A stretch of DNA of 64,000 bases from Alkalibacter rhizosphaerae (GTDB lineage: Bacteria; Bacillota; Clostridia; Eubacteriales; Alkalibacteraceae), in assembly GCF_017352215.1 (NCBI RefSeq), contig NZ_CP071444.1, forward strand, positions 1,736,001 to 1,800,000. The letters are read 5' to 3'. The position numbers and the translations under genes were made by a program. This document shows positions 46,075-54,405 of the stretch, one piece after another (within the stretch, counting starts at the first letter, position 1; every line of letters begins with the position of its first letter). The notes under the pieces were generated by a model, which saw only the letters and a list, made by a program, of their open reading frames with translations, did not search any database and was not told where the DNA came from.

Positions 46075-46911
46075 TTGGAAAGAAAAATCAAGGAGATCAT
46101 GGAGGGTCGAGACAGCACAGACGGAGCAGGTGTACACTTGCGCAGAGTGTTTTCTCACGGAGAAGTAGCGCATCTGGATCCCTTTTTGTTGTTGGATTCT
46201 TTTGACAGTACCGATCCCAAAGACTATATCAAAGGTTTTCCGTGGCATCCTCATCGGGGGATCGAAACGGTGACCTATCTTATCGAAGGCACCATTGACC
46301 ATGGAGACAGCTTGGGCAATCAGGGTTCCATCGATGAAGGATGCTGTCAATGGATGAGTGCCGGAAACGGGATCATCCACCAGGAAATGCCGCAAGCAAG
46401 CAATAGGATGTTGGGCGTCCAGTTGTGGGTCAATTTACCGGCATCCCAAAAGATGTCAGAGCCTGCATACCGAGATGTACGAAAAGAAGATGTGAAATTG
46501 GCGAGAGACGACGCAACGGCCCAAGTCCGGGTCATTGCAGGATCCTATAATGGTGTTCGGGGACCTGTAGGTGATATTGCCGTAGCACCCTTGTTTCTGG
46601 ATGTACTGGTGAAACCGGGAAAGACCTTCGATTTGGAAACACCTGCAGAACATACGGTGTTTGTTTTTTTGATCGATGGCAAGGGAGAATTCGACGGGCA
46701 GGTGTATCCGAAAAGAACCGGTTTTTTGTATGAGGATGGAGACATGATCACCATCGGGGCACCGGAAGAAGCGGCAAGAGTCTTGATCTTTGCCGGAAAA
46801 AAGCTAAAGGAACCCGTAGCCTGGGGAGGACCCATCGTCATGAATACCCAGGAGGAATTGCAGCAGGCATTTCGAGAGCTGGATGAGGGAACGTTTATAC
46901 GACACAAGTAA
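46075..46911 (+). CDS. Pirin family protein
   Basis: A 278-residue bicupin. The N-terminal pirin metal site is HPHRGIETVTYLIEG (two His) with the later HQE in GNGIIHQEMP; the C-terminal cupin follows from about residue 170. Some bacterial pirins oxidise quercetin or bind metabolic enzymes. The start appears to be TTG 46075, eight bases after AGAGGAG; an in-frame GTG at 46057 lacks a site. Confidence 0.9.
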   Translation: MERKIKEIMEGRDSTDGAGVHLRRVFSHGEVAHLDPFLLLDSFDSTDPKDYIKGFPWHPHRGIETVTYLIEGTIDHGDSLGNQGSIDEGCCQWMSAGNGIIHQEMPQASNRMLGVQLWVNLPASQKMSEPAYRDVRKEDVKLARDDATAQVRVIAGSYNGVRGPVGDIAVAPLFLDVLVKPGKTFDLETPAEHTVFVFLIDGKGEFDGQVYPKRTGFLYEDGDMITIGAPEEAARVLIFAGKKLKEPVAWGGPIVMNTQEELQQAFRELDEGTFIRHK

Positions 46912-46948
46912 AATATTCCAAACAAATATGCTGATGGGAGTGGATCAT

Positions 46949-47878
46949 ATGGATCAAGGGCCACTGGTATTGAAGGAAAAACCCATAGTGGGCATTAGTG
47001 CTTGCTGTATGGGCAGTCCAGTGCGATACAATGGAAAAGGATGGAATCTTCTGGAGAGCATTGGGAGAGAAAAAGGGGACTTTATCTGGGTCCCTGTATG
47101 TACGGAGGTGCTTTCCGGCATGGGGGTCCCGAGAGATCCCATCCACATTGCCGGAGACAGCGGTAAGGATGTTTGGGAAGGGGATGCCCGGGTCATCAGC
47201 AGAGGCAGACGGGATTTGACCCAGGACATTCTGGAAGGATGCCGGATGGGGGCGAAAGTGTTGGAGAAAGCCAATGTGAAAGCCTATGTATATCTGGACG
47301 GCAGTCCTTCATGCGGTGTGTATCGTACCAGCTTGAAAAACAAACGGTTGGGAAAACCACCTGGAGTTTTTGGATCCTATCTCTATGATCACGGATATTT
47401 TTTGATCCCTGTCTTGGATTTGCAAAGTCCCTTGCGGTGGTGGGATTGGAAACGGAGACTTTTGGCGTATCTTTGGTTGGAGCAGGCATCCATCACAAAT
47501 AAAAAGGACATTTATGATGTCTGGTACCGGTACAAATTCATCTGTCAGGAACTGGACGAACCCTGGGCTAGGGAAAAGGGCCACGAATTGGCCAATCTGA
47601 AAAAAGATCCGGACGAAGAGTACATTCATTTCTTCAAAAAAGAGATTTTGGATCTGTTGCGCAGACCATCCAAATCCAACAAAATCATCAACAGCTTGTG
47701 GAAAAACTACAGCTTTTACAGAAGGAAAACGGGAGAGACCATTGAAGGCATCCTGGAACCGGATACCAAACGCAACATCACCACGGTGGCTAAGGAGTTG
47801 TCCATGATGGAAAGAGCCGCTTTTGACAAGGGCGTATTTTTTGGCACCTCCCCTGTGGTGTATCGTGGGAATCGATAG
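46949..47878 (+). CDS. DUF523 protein with an unrecognised C-terminal extension
   Basis: A 309-residue protein. Residues 10-150 match DUF523: ISACCMGSPVRYNGK, VCTEVLSGMGVPRDP and SPSCGVY. Its conserved cysteines suggest metal or sulfur chemistry. The remaining 160 residues are rich in Trp, Lys and Tyr and I do not recognise them; they do not look like the DUF1722 domain sometimes fused here. ATG 46949 is eight bases after GGGAG. It lies between pirin and a DsrE-like gene. Confidence 0.7.
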   Translation: MDQGPLVLKEKPIVGISACCMGSPVRYNGKGWNLLESIGREKGDFIWVPVCTEVLSGMGVPRDPIHIAGDSGKDVWEGDARVISRGRRDLTQDILEGCRMGAKVLEKANVKAYVYLDGSPSCGVYRTSLKNKRLGKPPGVFGSYLYDHGYFLIPVLDLQSPLRWWDWKRRLLAYLWLEQASITNKKDIYDVWYRYKFICQELDEPWAREKGHELANLKKDPDEEYIHFFKKEILDLLRRPSKSNKIINSLWKNYSFYRRKTGETIEGILEPDTKRNITTVAKELSMMERAAFDKGVFFGTSPVVYRGNR

Positions 47879-47896
47879 GAAAGGAGTAGTGAAATC

Positions 47897-48235
47897 ATGA
47901 AAAAGATCGTATTTTTTGCATTCAAAGGAGAAGAAATGTGTTTTGTTCATCTGTTGCTTAATGCATTGGATCTGGATGAGAAGGGTCACAAGGCCAAGAT
48001 CGTCATGGAAGGGGAGGCCGTCACCTTGTTGAAAGGCCTGGAGGAAAAAAAGAACCCCTTGTACATAAAAGCAAAGGACAAGGGATTGATCGACTGCATC
48101 TGCAAAGCATGTTCCGCCAGCATGGGTGTGCTGGAGTTCAACCAGACCCTGGGGATTCCCATGGGAGAGGACATGAAGGGGCATCCCAGCATGGAACAGT
48201 ACCTGTCGCAAGGCTTTGATGTGATCACTCTTTAA
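47897..48235 (+). CDS. DsrE/DsrF-like family protein
   Basis: A 112-residue alpha/beta protein of the DsrE fold. Features are IVFFAFKGEEMCFVHLLLNA, a central CICKACSASMG with three cysteines, and a short C-terminus. DsrE-fold proteins carry sulfur or are of unknown role; here the Cys cluster suggests thiol chemistry. It follows the DUF523 gene by 18 bp and is followed by a terminator. Confidence 0.8.
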   Translation: MKKIVFFAFKGEEMCFVHLLLNALDLDEKGHKAKIVMEGEAVTLLKGLEEKKNPLYIKAKDKGLIDCICKACSASMGVLEFNQTLGIPMGEDMKGHPSMEQYLSQGFDVITL

Positions 48236-48262
48236 GAGTGGGGGATGGAAAAATGATCGGAT

Positions 48263-48294
48263 CGATGAATAGACGGTAAAACCGTCTATTTTTC
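48263..48294 (+). terminator. Intrinsic terminator after the DsrE-like gene
   Basis: Ten-bp stem (48268-48277 with 48281-48290), loop AAA, T-run within and after the 3' arm. Confidence 0.8.
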
Positions 48295-48378
48295 ATCGTT
48301 CATTTCCGGTGGATGACTTTTCAGCGGTTCCCATGTACAATAAAGGATAGAACATGATCGCTATAAGGAGATGTGGAC

Positions 48379-49338
48379 ATGACGGGTAAAAAGAAAGTTG
48401 GAATATTGCTGCTGCTGACAGCAGTGTTGATGTTATATGGATGTGCCGATTCGTCGGAAAAACGGGATCCGCTGGAAGATGACCGAAGGACGGTTGCAGT
48501 GTCCATCCTTCCCCAGCAGACTTTTGTAGAAAAAGTGGCGGGAGATCGGGTGGATGTGGTGACCATGGTCCCGCCGGGAAACAATCCGGAAAACTATCAG
48601 GTAAAGCCACAAGACATGGTGGCACTGAGCAACGCCTCCGTTTACTTTGCCATGGGTGTAGAGGCGGAGAAGGCAGGTCTGCTGGACCGAGTTGCTGATT
48701 TGAATCCGGAGATGATCATTGTCCGTCAAGATGAGATCGTGGACCAGGCTTATCCCCATATCGATTATGATTTTCATGATATCCCGGGGGTCCGTGAGGA
48801 AGGCTCCGACTTGGAGCTTGACCATGAGGAGGAAGACGACCATACCCACGAAGGCAGAGACACCCATATTTGGCTGTCTCCGAAACGGGTCCAGGTGATG
48901 GTGGAAAACATCCGGGATCGATTGTCGGAGTTGGATCCGGAAAACAAAGAGTTTTATGAAACCAACGCAGAGTCCTACCTTCAGGAACTGAGGACCTTGG
49001 ATGAAGAGATCCGAATGGCCATGGAAGAGCTGCCCTACAAGACGTTCTTGATCTATCACCCATCCATGGGATATTTTGCCCAGGATTACGGGCTGACCAT
49101 GGTCCCCATCGAATCGGAGGGAAAAGATGCCACCGCATCCCGACTTCGGAGCATCATTGATTTTGCCAGAGAAGAAGATGTCAAAGTGGTTTTTTATCAG
49201 TTGGAGCATGACAAGAACCAGGCGGAGACCATCGCCCAGGAGCTGGGTGGAACTGTCATGGAGTTGGCGCCGTTGGACCCGGATTACCTGGAGAATATGC
49301 GGCGGATCAAGGATGTATTTGTTCAAGTACTGAAGTAG
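48379..49338 (+). CDS. Zinc/manganese-type ABC transporter substrate-binding lipoprotein (ZnuA-like)
   Basis: A 319-residue cluster A-I metal receptor. The signal peptide ends in lipobox LYGC. A His/Asp/Glu-rich loop (HEEEDDHTHEG) near residue 155, preceding THIWLSPK, is typical of zinc-binding ZnuA proteins; other ligands lie at YHPSMGYFA. ATG 48379 is eight bases after AAGGAG. It leads the receptor, ATPase, permease operon. Zinc preference is inferred from the loop. Confidence 0.9.
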   Translation: MTGKKKVGILLLLTAVLMLYGCADSSEKRDPLEDDRRTVAVSILPQQTFVEKVAGDRVDVVTMVPPGNNPENYQVKPQDMVALSNASVYFAMGVEAEKAGLLDRVADLNPEMIIVRQDEIVDQAYPHIDYDFHDIPGVREEGSDLELDHEEEDDHTHEGRDTHIWLSPKRVQVMVENIRDRLSELDPENKEFYETNAESYLQELRTLDEEIRMAMEELPYKTFLIYHPSMGYFAQDYGLTMVPIESEGKDATASRLRSIIDFAREEDVKVVFYQLEHDKNQAETIAQELGGTVMELAPLDPDYLENMRRIKDVFVQVLK

Positions 49339-49346
49339 GAGCGTTT

Positions 49347-50042
49347 ATGGATAATATATTGGAATTGAAGGATGTTTATGTACAATACAACGGGAACCAC
49401 GTGTTGGAGGAGATTTCACTGACCTTGGAAGACGGAGAATTCCTCAGCATCATCGGTCCCAACGGAGGCGGAAAGACGACGCTGATCAAAGCGATTTTGG
49501 GATTGGTCAAACCCTGCGGAGGCCAGATCCGGCTGAGAGACGACCTGATCATCGGATATGTGCCCCAGCACACAAAATTCGATCGCCAGTTTCCCATTCA
49601 TGTCTTTGACGTGGTTCTGACAGGTCGTCTTGGGAATCGGTTGCGTCTGTTCAAACGATATGGGGAAGAGGATCGCCAAAAGGTGACGGAGATCCTGAAA
49701 GCCATGGGTTTGTCCCATTTGGCAAAACGCCAGATCGGCATGCTTTCCGGAGGACAGCTCCAGAAGGTCCTGATTGCCAGGGCCTTGGTGGCCCAGCCGG
49801 ATCTGTTGATCCTGGATGAACCGACCGCCAATTTGGACAGCGAAAATCGGAGAGATATTTACGACATTCTTCACCGATTCAATGAAAAAAAGGCCGTCAT
49901 ACTGGTGACCCATGACTTGGAGTATATTGAAGACAACAAGAGACAAGTAGTGTTGTTGAACCGAAAGATCATATACCGGGGAGATGCCAAAACTCGGGAG
50001 AAGACCCAAATCCACGACCACGGAGGTACACATCATGCTTGA
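49347..50042 (+). CDS. Metal ABC transporter ATP-binding protein (ZnuC-like)
   Basis: A 231-residue ABC ATPase with Walker A GPNGGGKTT, Q-loop VPQHTKFD, signature MLSGGQLQKVLIARAL and Walker B LLILDEPTA. The GPNGGGKTT form and VPQ loop are typical of the Zn/Mn family. The His-rich end (HDHGGTHHA) is notable for a zinc system. Overlaps the permease by 8 bp. Confidence 0.92.
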   Translation: MDNILELKDVYVQYNGNHVLEEISLTLEDGEFLSIIGPNGGGKTTLIKAILGLVKPCGGQIRLRDDLIIGYVPQHTKFDRQFPIHVFDVVLTGRLGNRLRLFKRYGEEDRQKVTEILKAMGLSHLAKRQIGMLSGGQLQKVLIARALVAQPDLLILDEPTANLDSENRRDIYDILHRFNEKKAVILVTHDLEYIEDNKRQVVLLNRKIIYRGDAKTREKTQIHDHGGTHHA

Positions 50043-50850
50043 GCTTCTTCAATATCAGTTTATGAAAAACGGACTTGCCAGTGCCATCCTGGCCAGCATA
50101 TTATGCGGCATCATCGGGACCATCATCGTGGAGAAAAAATTGGTGAGCATGAGCGGTGGTATTGCCCATACGTCCTACGGCGGCATCGGATTGGGGTTTT
50201 TGCTGGGCATCGAACCGCTGATCAGCGGCATCGGATTTGCATTGGCGGCTGCTTTCGGCATTTCGGCCATACAGCGAAGGACCACTGCTGGAGCAGACAC
50301 CCTCATCGGCATGTTTTGGGCCGTGGGCATGGGGCTGGGCGTGGTTTTTATCGCCATGACACCAGGATATCCTCCCGATATGACCACCTATCTGTTTGGC
50401 GATATCTTGACCGTATCGTCCGGGTTTGTAACATTGATGACGGCCTGGACCACCTTCACCCTGATGTTTACTGCAGCACTGTATCCTTATTTGAAAGCGT
50501 ATCTTTTTGATGAGGAGTATTCCGAGATCTTAGGGGTGCAGACCAGGTTGTTGGAGTATCTTCTGTATGGAATGATTGCACTGAGTATCGTTTTTTTGAT
50601 CAAAGTGGTAGGGATCGTCCTGGCCATCGCCATGCTGACAATACCACCGGCCACTGCTAAAATTTTTTCCTATGAACTGTTGCGGATTATGATATACTCA
50701 GTCTTGATAGGGAGCATCACCAGTATTGGCGGCATGTTGATCTCTTACGTCTACAACATTCCTTCCGGTGCGACGATCATTTTATTGTCCATTATGGTGT
50801 ATGGCTTGGTATTTCCTGTGAAAAAATATTTTCAAAGACAAAGGGTGTGA
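50035..50850 (+). CDS. Metal ABC transporter permease (ZnuB-like)
   Basis: A 271-residue ABC-3 family permease with about eight helices. GGIAHTSYGGIGLGF near residue 42 is the family's conserved loop. ATG 50035 follows GGAGG inside the end of the ATPase gene. It completes the zinc-type importer. Confidence 0.92.
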   Translation: MLELLQYQFMKNGLASAILASILCGIIGTIIVEKKLVSMSGGIAHTSYGGIGLGFLLGIEPLISGIGFALAAAFGISAIQRRTTAGADTLIGMFWAVGMGLGVVFIAMTPGYPPDMTTYLFGDILTVSSGFVTLMTAWTTFTLMFTAALYPYLKAYLFDEEYSEILGVQTRLLEYLLYGMIALSIVFLIKVVGIVLAIAMLTIPPATAKIFSYELLRIMIYSVLIGSITSIGGMLISYVYNIPSGATIILLSIMVYGLVFPVKKYFQRQRV

Positions 50851-50854
50851 GAAG

Positions 50855-51655
50855 GTGTTTAATGACCGCTTGGTACCGTTACCGCTGAAAGTAGCAAATA
50901 CGCTGGGGTTGATTTTGGTATTGGCAGCCAATGCATTGGCAAATATTTTACCGATCAACGGGTTGAATACCGGGGAGGTTTCCGACTTTTATCCCAACCT
51001 GTTCACTCCGGCGGGAGTGACCTTTTCCATTTGGGGCATCATCTACTTTTTTTTGATTTTATTCGTCGTCTACAATTATAATGTGGTCGGAAAAAAATCC
51101 GACAAAAAAATTGTGGAAAGCATCGGATGGTACTTTTTTATTTCATGTATTTTAAATGTGGCATGGCTGTTGCTTTGGCACTACTTGTATATCGGCTATT
51201 CATTGATCGTCATGGTATTGTTGCTTCTGATATTGTTGCGGATCTATTTTACGGTCCATGGAAACATGTACTCTGATCCAAACAACAGAATTTTTGTGCG
51301 TATCCCTTTTTCCATCTATGCCGGATGGATCACCGTTGCAACCATTACCAATGTGACGGCATTTTTGGTCCATTTGCAATGGAGCGGCTGGGGCCTGCCA
51401 CCCCAGATATGGACCTTGATCATGATGGCTGTTGCGACAGCGATCATGTCGTTGGTCGTCTACCGGTTTCACGATGCGGTTTATGGCTTGGTGTTGATAT
51501 GGACCTTGGCGGGGATCGGTTGGAAACATTTAGAAGTATTTGCCATGGAGTATCCCTTTGTCGTATATGGGTCTGTGCTGTTCGGACTTCTGATGATCGG
51601 GACGATCATTGCGTCGGAGTGGACCCGTCGAAAACGAGAGCGCAGGCTGTTTTAA
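50855..51655 (+). CDS. TspO/MBR-related (tryptophan-rich sensory) membrane protein
   Basis: A 266-residue protein with seven or so hydrophobic helices. FTPAGVTFSIWGIIYFFL resembles the PxGxxFxxxW motif in the first helices of TspO-like proteins of this longer class; Trp is frequent. The ligand is unknown (porphyrins or lipids in relatives). The GTG start at 50855 follows AAGGGTG. It is only 4 bp after the permease stop and so is probably cotranscribed with the metal importer. Confidence 0.75.
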   Translation: MFNDRLVPLPLKVANTLGLILVLAANALANILPINGLNTGEVSDFYPNLFTPAGVTFSIWGIIYFFLILFVVYNYNVVGKKSDKKIVESIGWYFFISCILNVAWLLLWHYLYIGYSLIVMVLLLLILLRIYFTVHGNMYSDPNNRIFVRIPFSIYAGWITVATITNVTAFLVHLQWSGWGLPPQIWTLIMMAVATAIMSLVVYRFHDAVYGLVLIWTLAGIGWKHLEVFAMEYPFVVYGSVLFGLLMIGTIIASEWTRRKRERRLF

Positions 51656-51661
51656 AAAATA

Positions 51662-51723
51662 AAAAATGGGGACGGAAAAATGGGGACGGTGACTTTTTTT
51701 GAAAAAAGTCACCGTCCCCATTT
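51662..51723. repeat. REP-like palindromic element with tandem repeat
   Basis: Two 14-bp copies of AAAAATGGGGACGG (51662-51675, 51676-51689) run into a perfect 22-bp inverted repeat (51678-51699 with 51702-51723, two-base centre). The palindrome is centred on T-rich/A-rich arms and lies between convergent genes, the usual position of REP elements. It could also terminate transcription in both directions. Its GGGACGGT core recurs at 38063-38070. Confidence 0.8.
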
Positions 51724-51735
51724 AAACATTCACAA

Positions 51736-52056
51736 TTATCCCATGGTTGATGGTGCGGGAGCTTTCAATACAAAGATTTCCGTCAGGTCGCAGGTGTCGT
51801 TGAAAACGTTCATTTTCGTTTTGAAAGGGATGTTGACGATGCTTCCCGTTTCATACGTGTGGTTTTCCTGATCATCCAATTGGAGCGTGATGTTGCCTTT
51901 TGTCACCAGCATGTATACGTTGGAGTTGGAATAGTGTTCCGGCAATCCTTCGCCACGGGGTAAGATCATGTGGTTGATGTCGACATTTTCGTCGCTTACG
52001 ATCTTTTCAATGGTCTTGGCATCGGTCTTGGCATAGTTGTACAGTTTTTCCAGCAT
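51736..52056 (-). CDS. Small cupin-domain protein
   Basis: A 106-residue single cupin. Conserved turns GEGLPEHYSNSNVYMLVTKG and HTYETGSIVNIPF match cupin motifs 1 and 2, with metal ligands reduced to one or two His. It lies 32 bp after the ferredoxin gene on the same strand. Small cupins of this type often accompany Fe-S and Crp/Fnr genes; the role is unknown. Confidence 0.85.
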   Translation of the reverse strand: MLEKLYNYAKTDAKTIEKIVSDENVDINHMILPRGEGLPEHYSNSNVYMLVTKGNITLQLDDQENHTYETGSIVNIPFKTKMNVFNDTCDLTEIFVLKAPAPSTMG

Positions 52057-52088
52057 GGTTCATTCCTCCTTCAAATTTTTTCTATTAA

Positions 52089-52766
52089 TTAAACTTCTTT
52101 GATACTACCATCAACATCGATGGTCACGACTTGCCATGGGATCATGACATCTGCGTTCCTCATGGCGGTGGTAACGGCGTGGGTCATGCCTCCACAGCAG
52201 GGTACGGTCATTCGAAGTACGGTGATGCTTTTGATATTGTTTTGTTGCAGGATCTCCGTCAAGCGTTCTGAATAGTCTGCCGAGTCCAATTTTGGACAGC
52301 CAATGACGGTCACCTTGTTTTTCATAAAATCCTCATGGACGTTGGCGTAGGCAAATGCCGTACAGTCTGCCGCCACCAGCAGGTGGGATCCTTCCAGATA
52401 GGGCGCATTTGGCGGTACCAGTTGGATCTGGATGGGCCATTGCCGCAATTGGGATACGGGACGTTGGAATTGGGTCGTTTCCTGCAGGCTGCTGGCCTGG
52501 GATACTTCTTGCACGGCAGTTCCGGCACAACCGGATTGTTCTTCTCGCGGGGCGGGACCTTCAAATCCTTTGGCTTCCCGTTCTTCCAGGGTCATGGCGC
52601 CGGTGGGACATTTAGGCAGGCATTTCCCCAGTCCGTCGCAGTAGCTGTCCGAAACCAGACGGGCTTTTCCGTCGATCAACTGAAGAGCATCCTGGTGGCA
52701 GGCACTAATGCACAAACCGCATCCTACACATTTTTCTTCATCTATTTGAATGACTGTTCTTTTCAT
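52089..52766 (-). CDS. Two-cluster ferredoxin-type iron-sulfur protein
   Basis: A 225-residue protein. The N-terminal 60 residues hold two 4Fe-4S motifs, CVGCGLCISACHQ and CDGLGKCLPKCPTG. The C-terminal half contains CTAFAYANVHEDFM, a GCPKLD motif and VPCCGGM, typical of the redox proteins found beside Crp/Fnr regulators in clostridia. It is divergent from such a regulator, which likely controls it. The electron partner is unknown. Confidence 0.85.
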   Translation of the reverse strand: MKRTVIQIDEEKCVGCGLCISACHQDALQLIDGKARLVSDSYCDGLGKCLPKCPTGAMTLEEREAKGFEGPAPREEQSGCAGTAVQEVSQASSLQETTQFQRPVSQLRQWPIQIQLVPPNAPYLEGSHLLVAADCTAFAYANVHEDFMKNKVTVIGCPKLDSADYSERLTEILQQNNIKSITVLRMTVPCCGGMTHAVTTAMRNADVMIPWQVVTIDVDGSIKEV

Positions 52767-52787
52767 ATAAAATCTCCTTTATAAATT

Positions 52788-52823
52788 ATTATACTATGTT
52801 TTCTATGTTTAGTGTATTATAAT
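52788..52823. promoter_or_regulatory. Divergent -10 elements of ferredoxin and Crp/Fnr genes
   Basis: TATAAT occurs on the minus strand at 52793-52788 (ferredoxin) and on the plus strand at 52818-52823 (Crp/Fnr). No clear -35 hexamers are seen, which would fit activator-dependent promoters. Confidence 0.5.
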
Positions 52824-52837
52824 AGGAGTAATAAATC

Positions 52838-52853
52838 TGTATCTGCAGATACA
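52838..52853. promoter_or_regulatory. Perfect 16-bp palindrome, candidate Crp/Fnr operator
   Basis: TGTATC-TGCA-GATACA, fully symmetric, 15 bases after the Crp/Fnr gene -10 and 20 bp before its start. The half-site-N4-half-site form fits Crp/Fnr dimers, so autoregulation is likely. Confidence 0.6.
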
Positions 52854-52873
52854 AAATTAAAAAAGGAGTATCC

Positions 52874-53566
52874 ATGTTAAAACAATATTATCCCACTTTG
52901 GAAAACAATCCGTTGTTTGCTGACATCGACGATTACAGCATCGATCAGTTGCTGTCCTGTCTGCAACCAAAAGTTAGAAGGTACGAAAAAAATGAATTCA
53001 TCGCCATTGCAGGGGATCCCTTTACGTCCATCGGCATAGTTCTGGAAGGACAGGTCAGCGTCATCAAGGAAAGCGCTACAGGCAACCGGATCATGATCTC
53101 CCAGTTGGAGCCGGGGGAAATGTACGGAGAGATGATCGCTTTTTCCAATCAGGAATTTTATCCGGTGACGGTGGAGGCCATCAAAGATACTACGGTCATG
53201 GAATTGGAGCGAAACGCCATCATCGGTCAATGTCCCAGGATGTGCTCCTGGCACAAGACATTGATCCAAAACATGCTCAAGATCGTATCGAATCGGGCGC
53301 TGATGCTCAATAAAAAAGTGGAATACCTTTCCATCAAAAGCATGAGGGGAAAACTGAGCGCCTTCTTTTTGGATGAGTACAAGCGATTCAACAAGGAAAC
53401 CTTTCAGTTGAACATGAACCGCAATCAGCTGGCGGACTATTTGAATGTGTCCCGACCGTCCATGTCCCGGGAGATGGCAAAGTTGCGGGATGAAGGGGTC
53501 ATCGATTTCAAAAAGAACAAGATCCGAATCGCCGATTTGGAAGCATTGAGTGAAATGGCGGAATAG
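52874..53566 (+). CDS. Crp/Fnr family transcriptional regulator
   Basis: A 230-residue regulator with cyclic-nucleotide-binding-like domain (about 20-130; PGEMYGEMIAF) and C-terminal winged helix with recognition region NQLADYLNVSRPSMSREMAKL. No N-terminal Fnr-type cysteine cluster is seen; a CPRMC pair lies mid-chain. It is divergent from the ferredoxin-cupin pair and followed within 14 bp by a methyltransferase. Likely senses redox or nitrosative signals, but the effector is not evident. Confidence 0.9.
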   Translation: MLKQYYPTLENNPLFADIDDYSIDQLLSCLQPKVRRYEKNEFIAIAGDPFTSIGIVLEGQVSVIKESATGNRIMISQLEPGEMYGEMIAFSNQEFYPVTVEAIKDTTVMELERNAIIGQCPRMCSWHKTLIQNMLKIVSNRALMLNKKVEYLSIKSMRGKLSAFFLDEYKRFNKETFQLNMNRNQLADYLNVSRPSMSREMAKLRDEGVIDFKKNKIRIADLEALSEMAE

Positions 53567-53580
53567 AAAGGATGTTGACG

Positions 53581-54384
53581 ATGAAAATCGATGAATTTAT
53601 CGATGCTTGGGAAAAGATCCCTACCGATGAAAGTCTGGAAAACACCAGGATCTATTGGAACATGAGAGCTTCCGAATTCAACGAACAAAACAGGGACAAC
53701 TGTGGGGAGATCCAGGACCTGCTGGATCAGCAAAATTACAAGGTAGAAGGAAAAAGCATGCTGGACATCGGATGTGGACCGGGGAAATGTGCGGTTCGGT
53801 TTTCCCGTGATTTCAAATACGTCACCGGGGTGGATATCTCGGATCAAATGATTGCCTATGCTAAAGAAAATGCCGAGGAAGAAAGTAGAAAAAATGTGGA
53901 ATTTCACGCAATGGCGTGGGAAAAGGCGGACCTGGAAGCCTTGAACTGGGAGGATCGTTTTGATGTTGTGGTCGGATCCATGACACCGGCCATCAGCAAT
54001 GTAAACGCATTAAAGAAAATGTGCAGGGCTTCAAAAGATCTTTGCATGCTCAGTTCCTTTGTTCACCGCAGGGACTTGAAAGTGGAACTGGAGGAACATT
54101 TGGGATTGTCCAAGCCGGGTCAAGAATATCGAAATAAAGTATACTTGGTGTTCAACATTTTGTGGCTTATGGGGTATCACCCCCAAGTGTGGTACACCGA
54201 TGTGGGCATCCGGCGGGAATATACTTTAGAAAAAGCTCATAGACTCTACAGCCAACAGCTGGAACTGAACCAAACACAAAAGAAAAAGGCAAAAACATTT
54301 TTGGAAAGCAGGGCGGTAGACGATATTCTTCATCAGGAATACACGGCAAAAATCGGTTGGCTTGTATGGAGTGTAAAAAAATAG
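53581..54384 (+). CDS. Class I SAM-dependent methyltransferase
   Basis: A 267-residue Rossmann methyltransferase. SAM-binding motif I is LDIGCGPGKCAVRFS near residue 60 and the acidic strand-2 residue is in VTGVDISDQM. ATG 53581 is eight bases after AAAGGA; the ATG at 53572 overlaps the site. It follows the Crp/Fnr gene in the same operon. The substrate is unknown. Confidence 0.85.
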   Translation: MKIDEFIDAWEKIPTDESLENTRIYWNMRASEFNEQNRDNCGEIQDLLDQQNYKVEGKSMLDIGCGPGKCAVRFSRDFKYVTGVDISDQMIAYAKENAEEESRKNVEFHAMAWEKADLEALNWEDRFDVVVGSMTPAISNVNALKKMCRASKDLCMLSSFVHRRDLKVELEEHLGLSKPGQEYRNKVYLVFNILWLMGYHPQVWYTDVGIRREYTLEKAHRLYSQQLELNQTQKKKAKTFLESRAVDDILHQEYTAKIGWLVWSVKK

Positions 54385-54405
54385 CCCGGTTTCCCGGGCT
54401 TTTCT
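54383..54405 (+). terminator. Intrinsic terminator after the methyltransferase
   Basis: Seven-bp GC-rich stem (54383-54389 with 54394-54400), TTTC loop, T-rich tail. It overlaps the end of the convergent mltG. Confidence 0.75.

Noticed and set aside
51680-51723. Two short coding frames starting MGTVTFF on both strands
   Set aside because: Both are products of the perfect palindrome, not genes.
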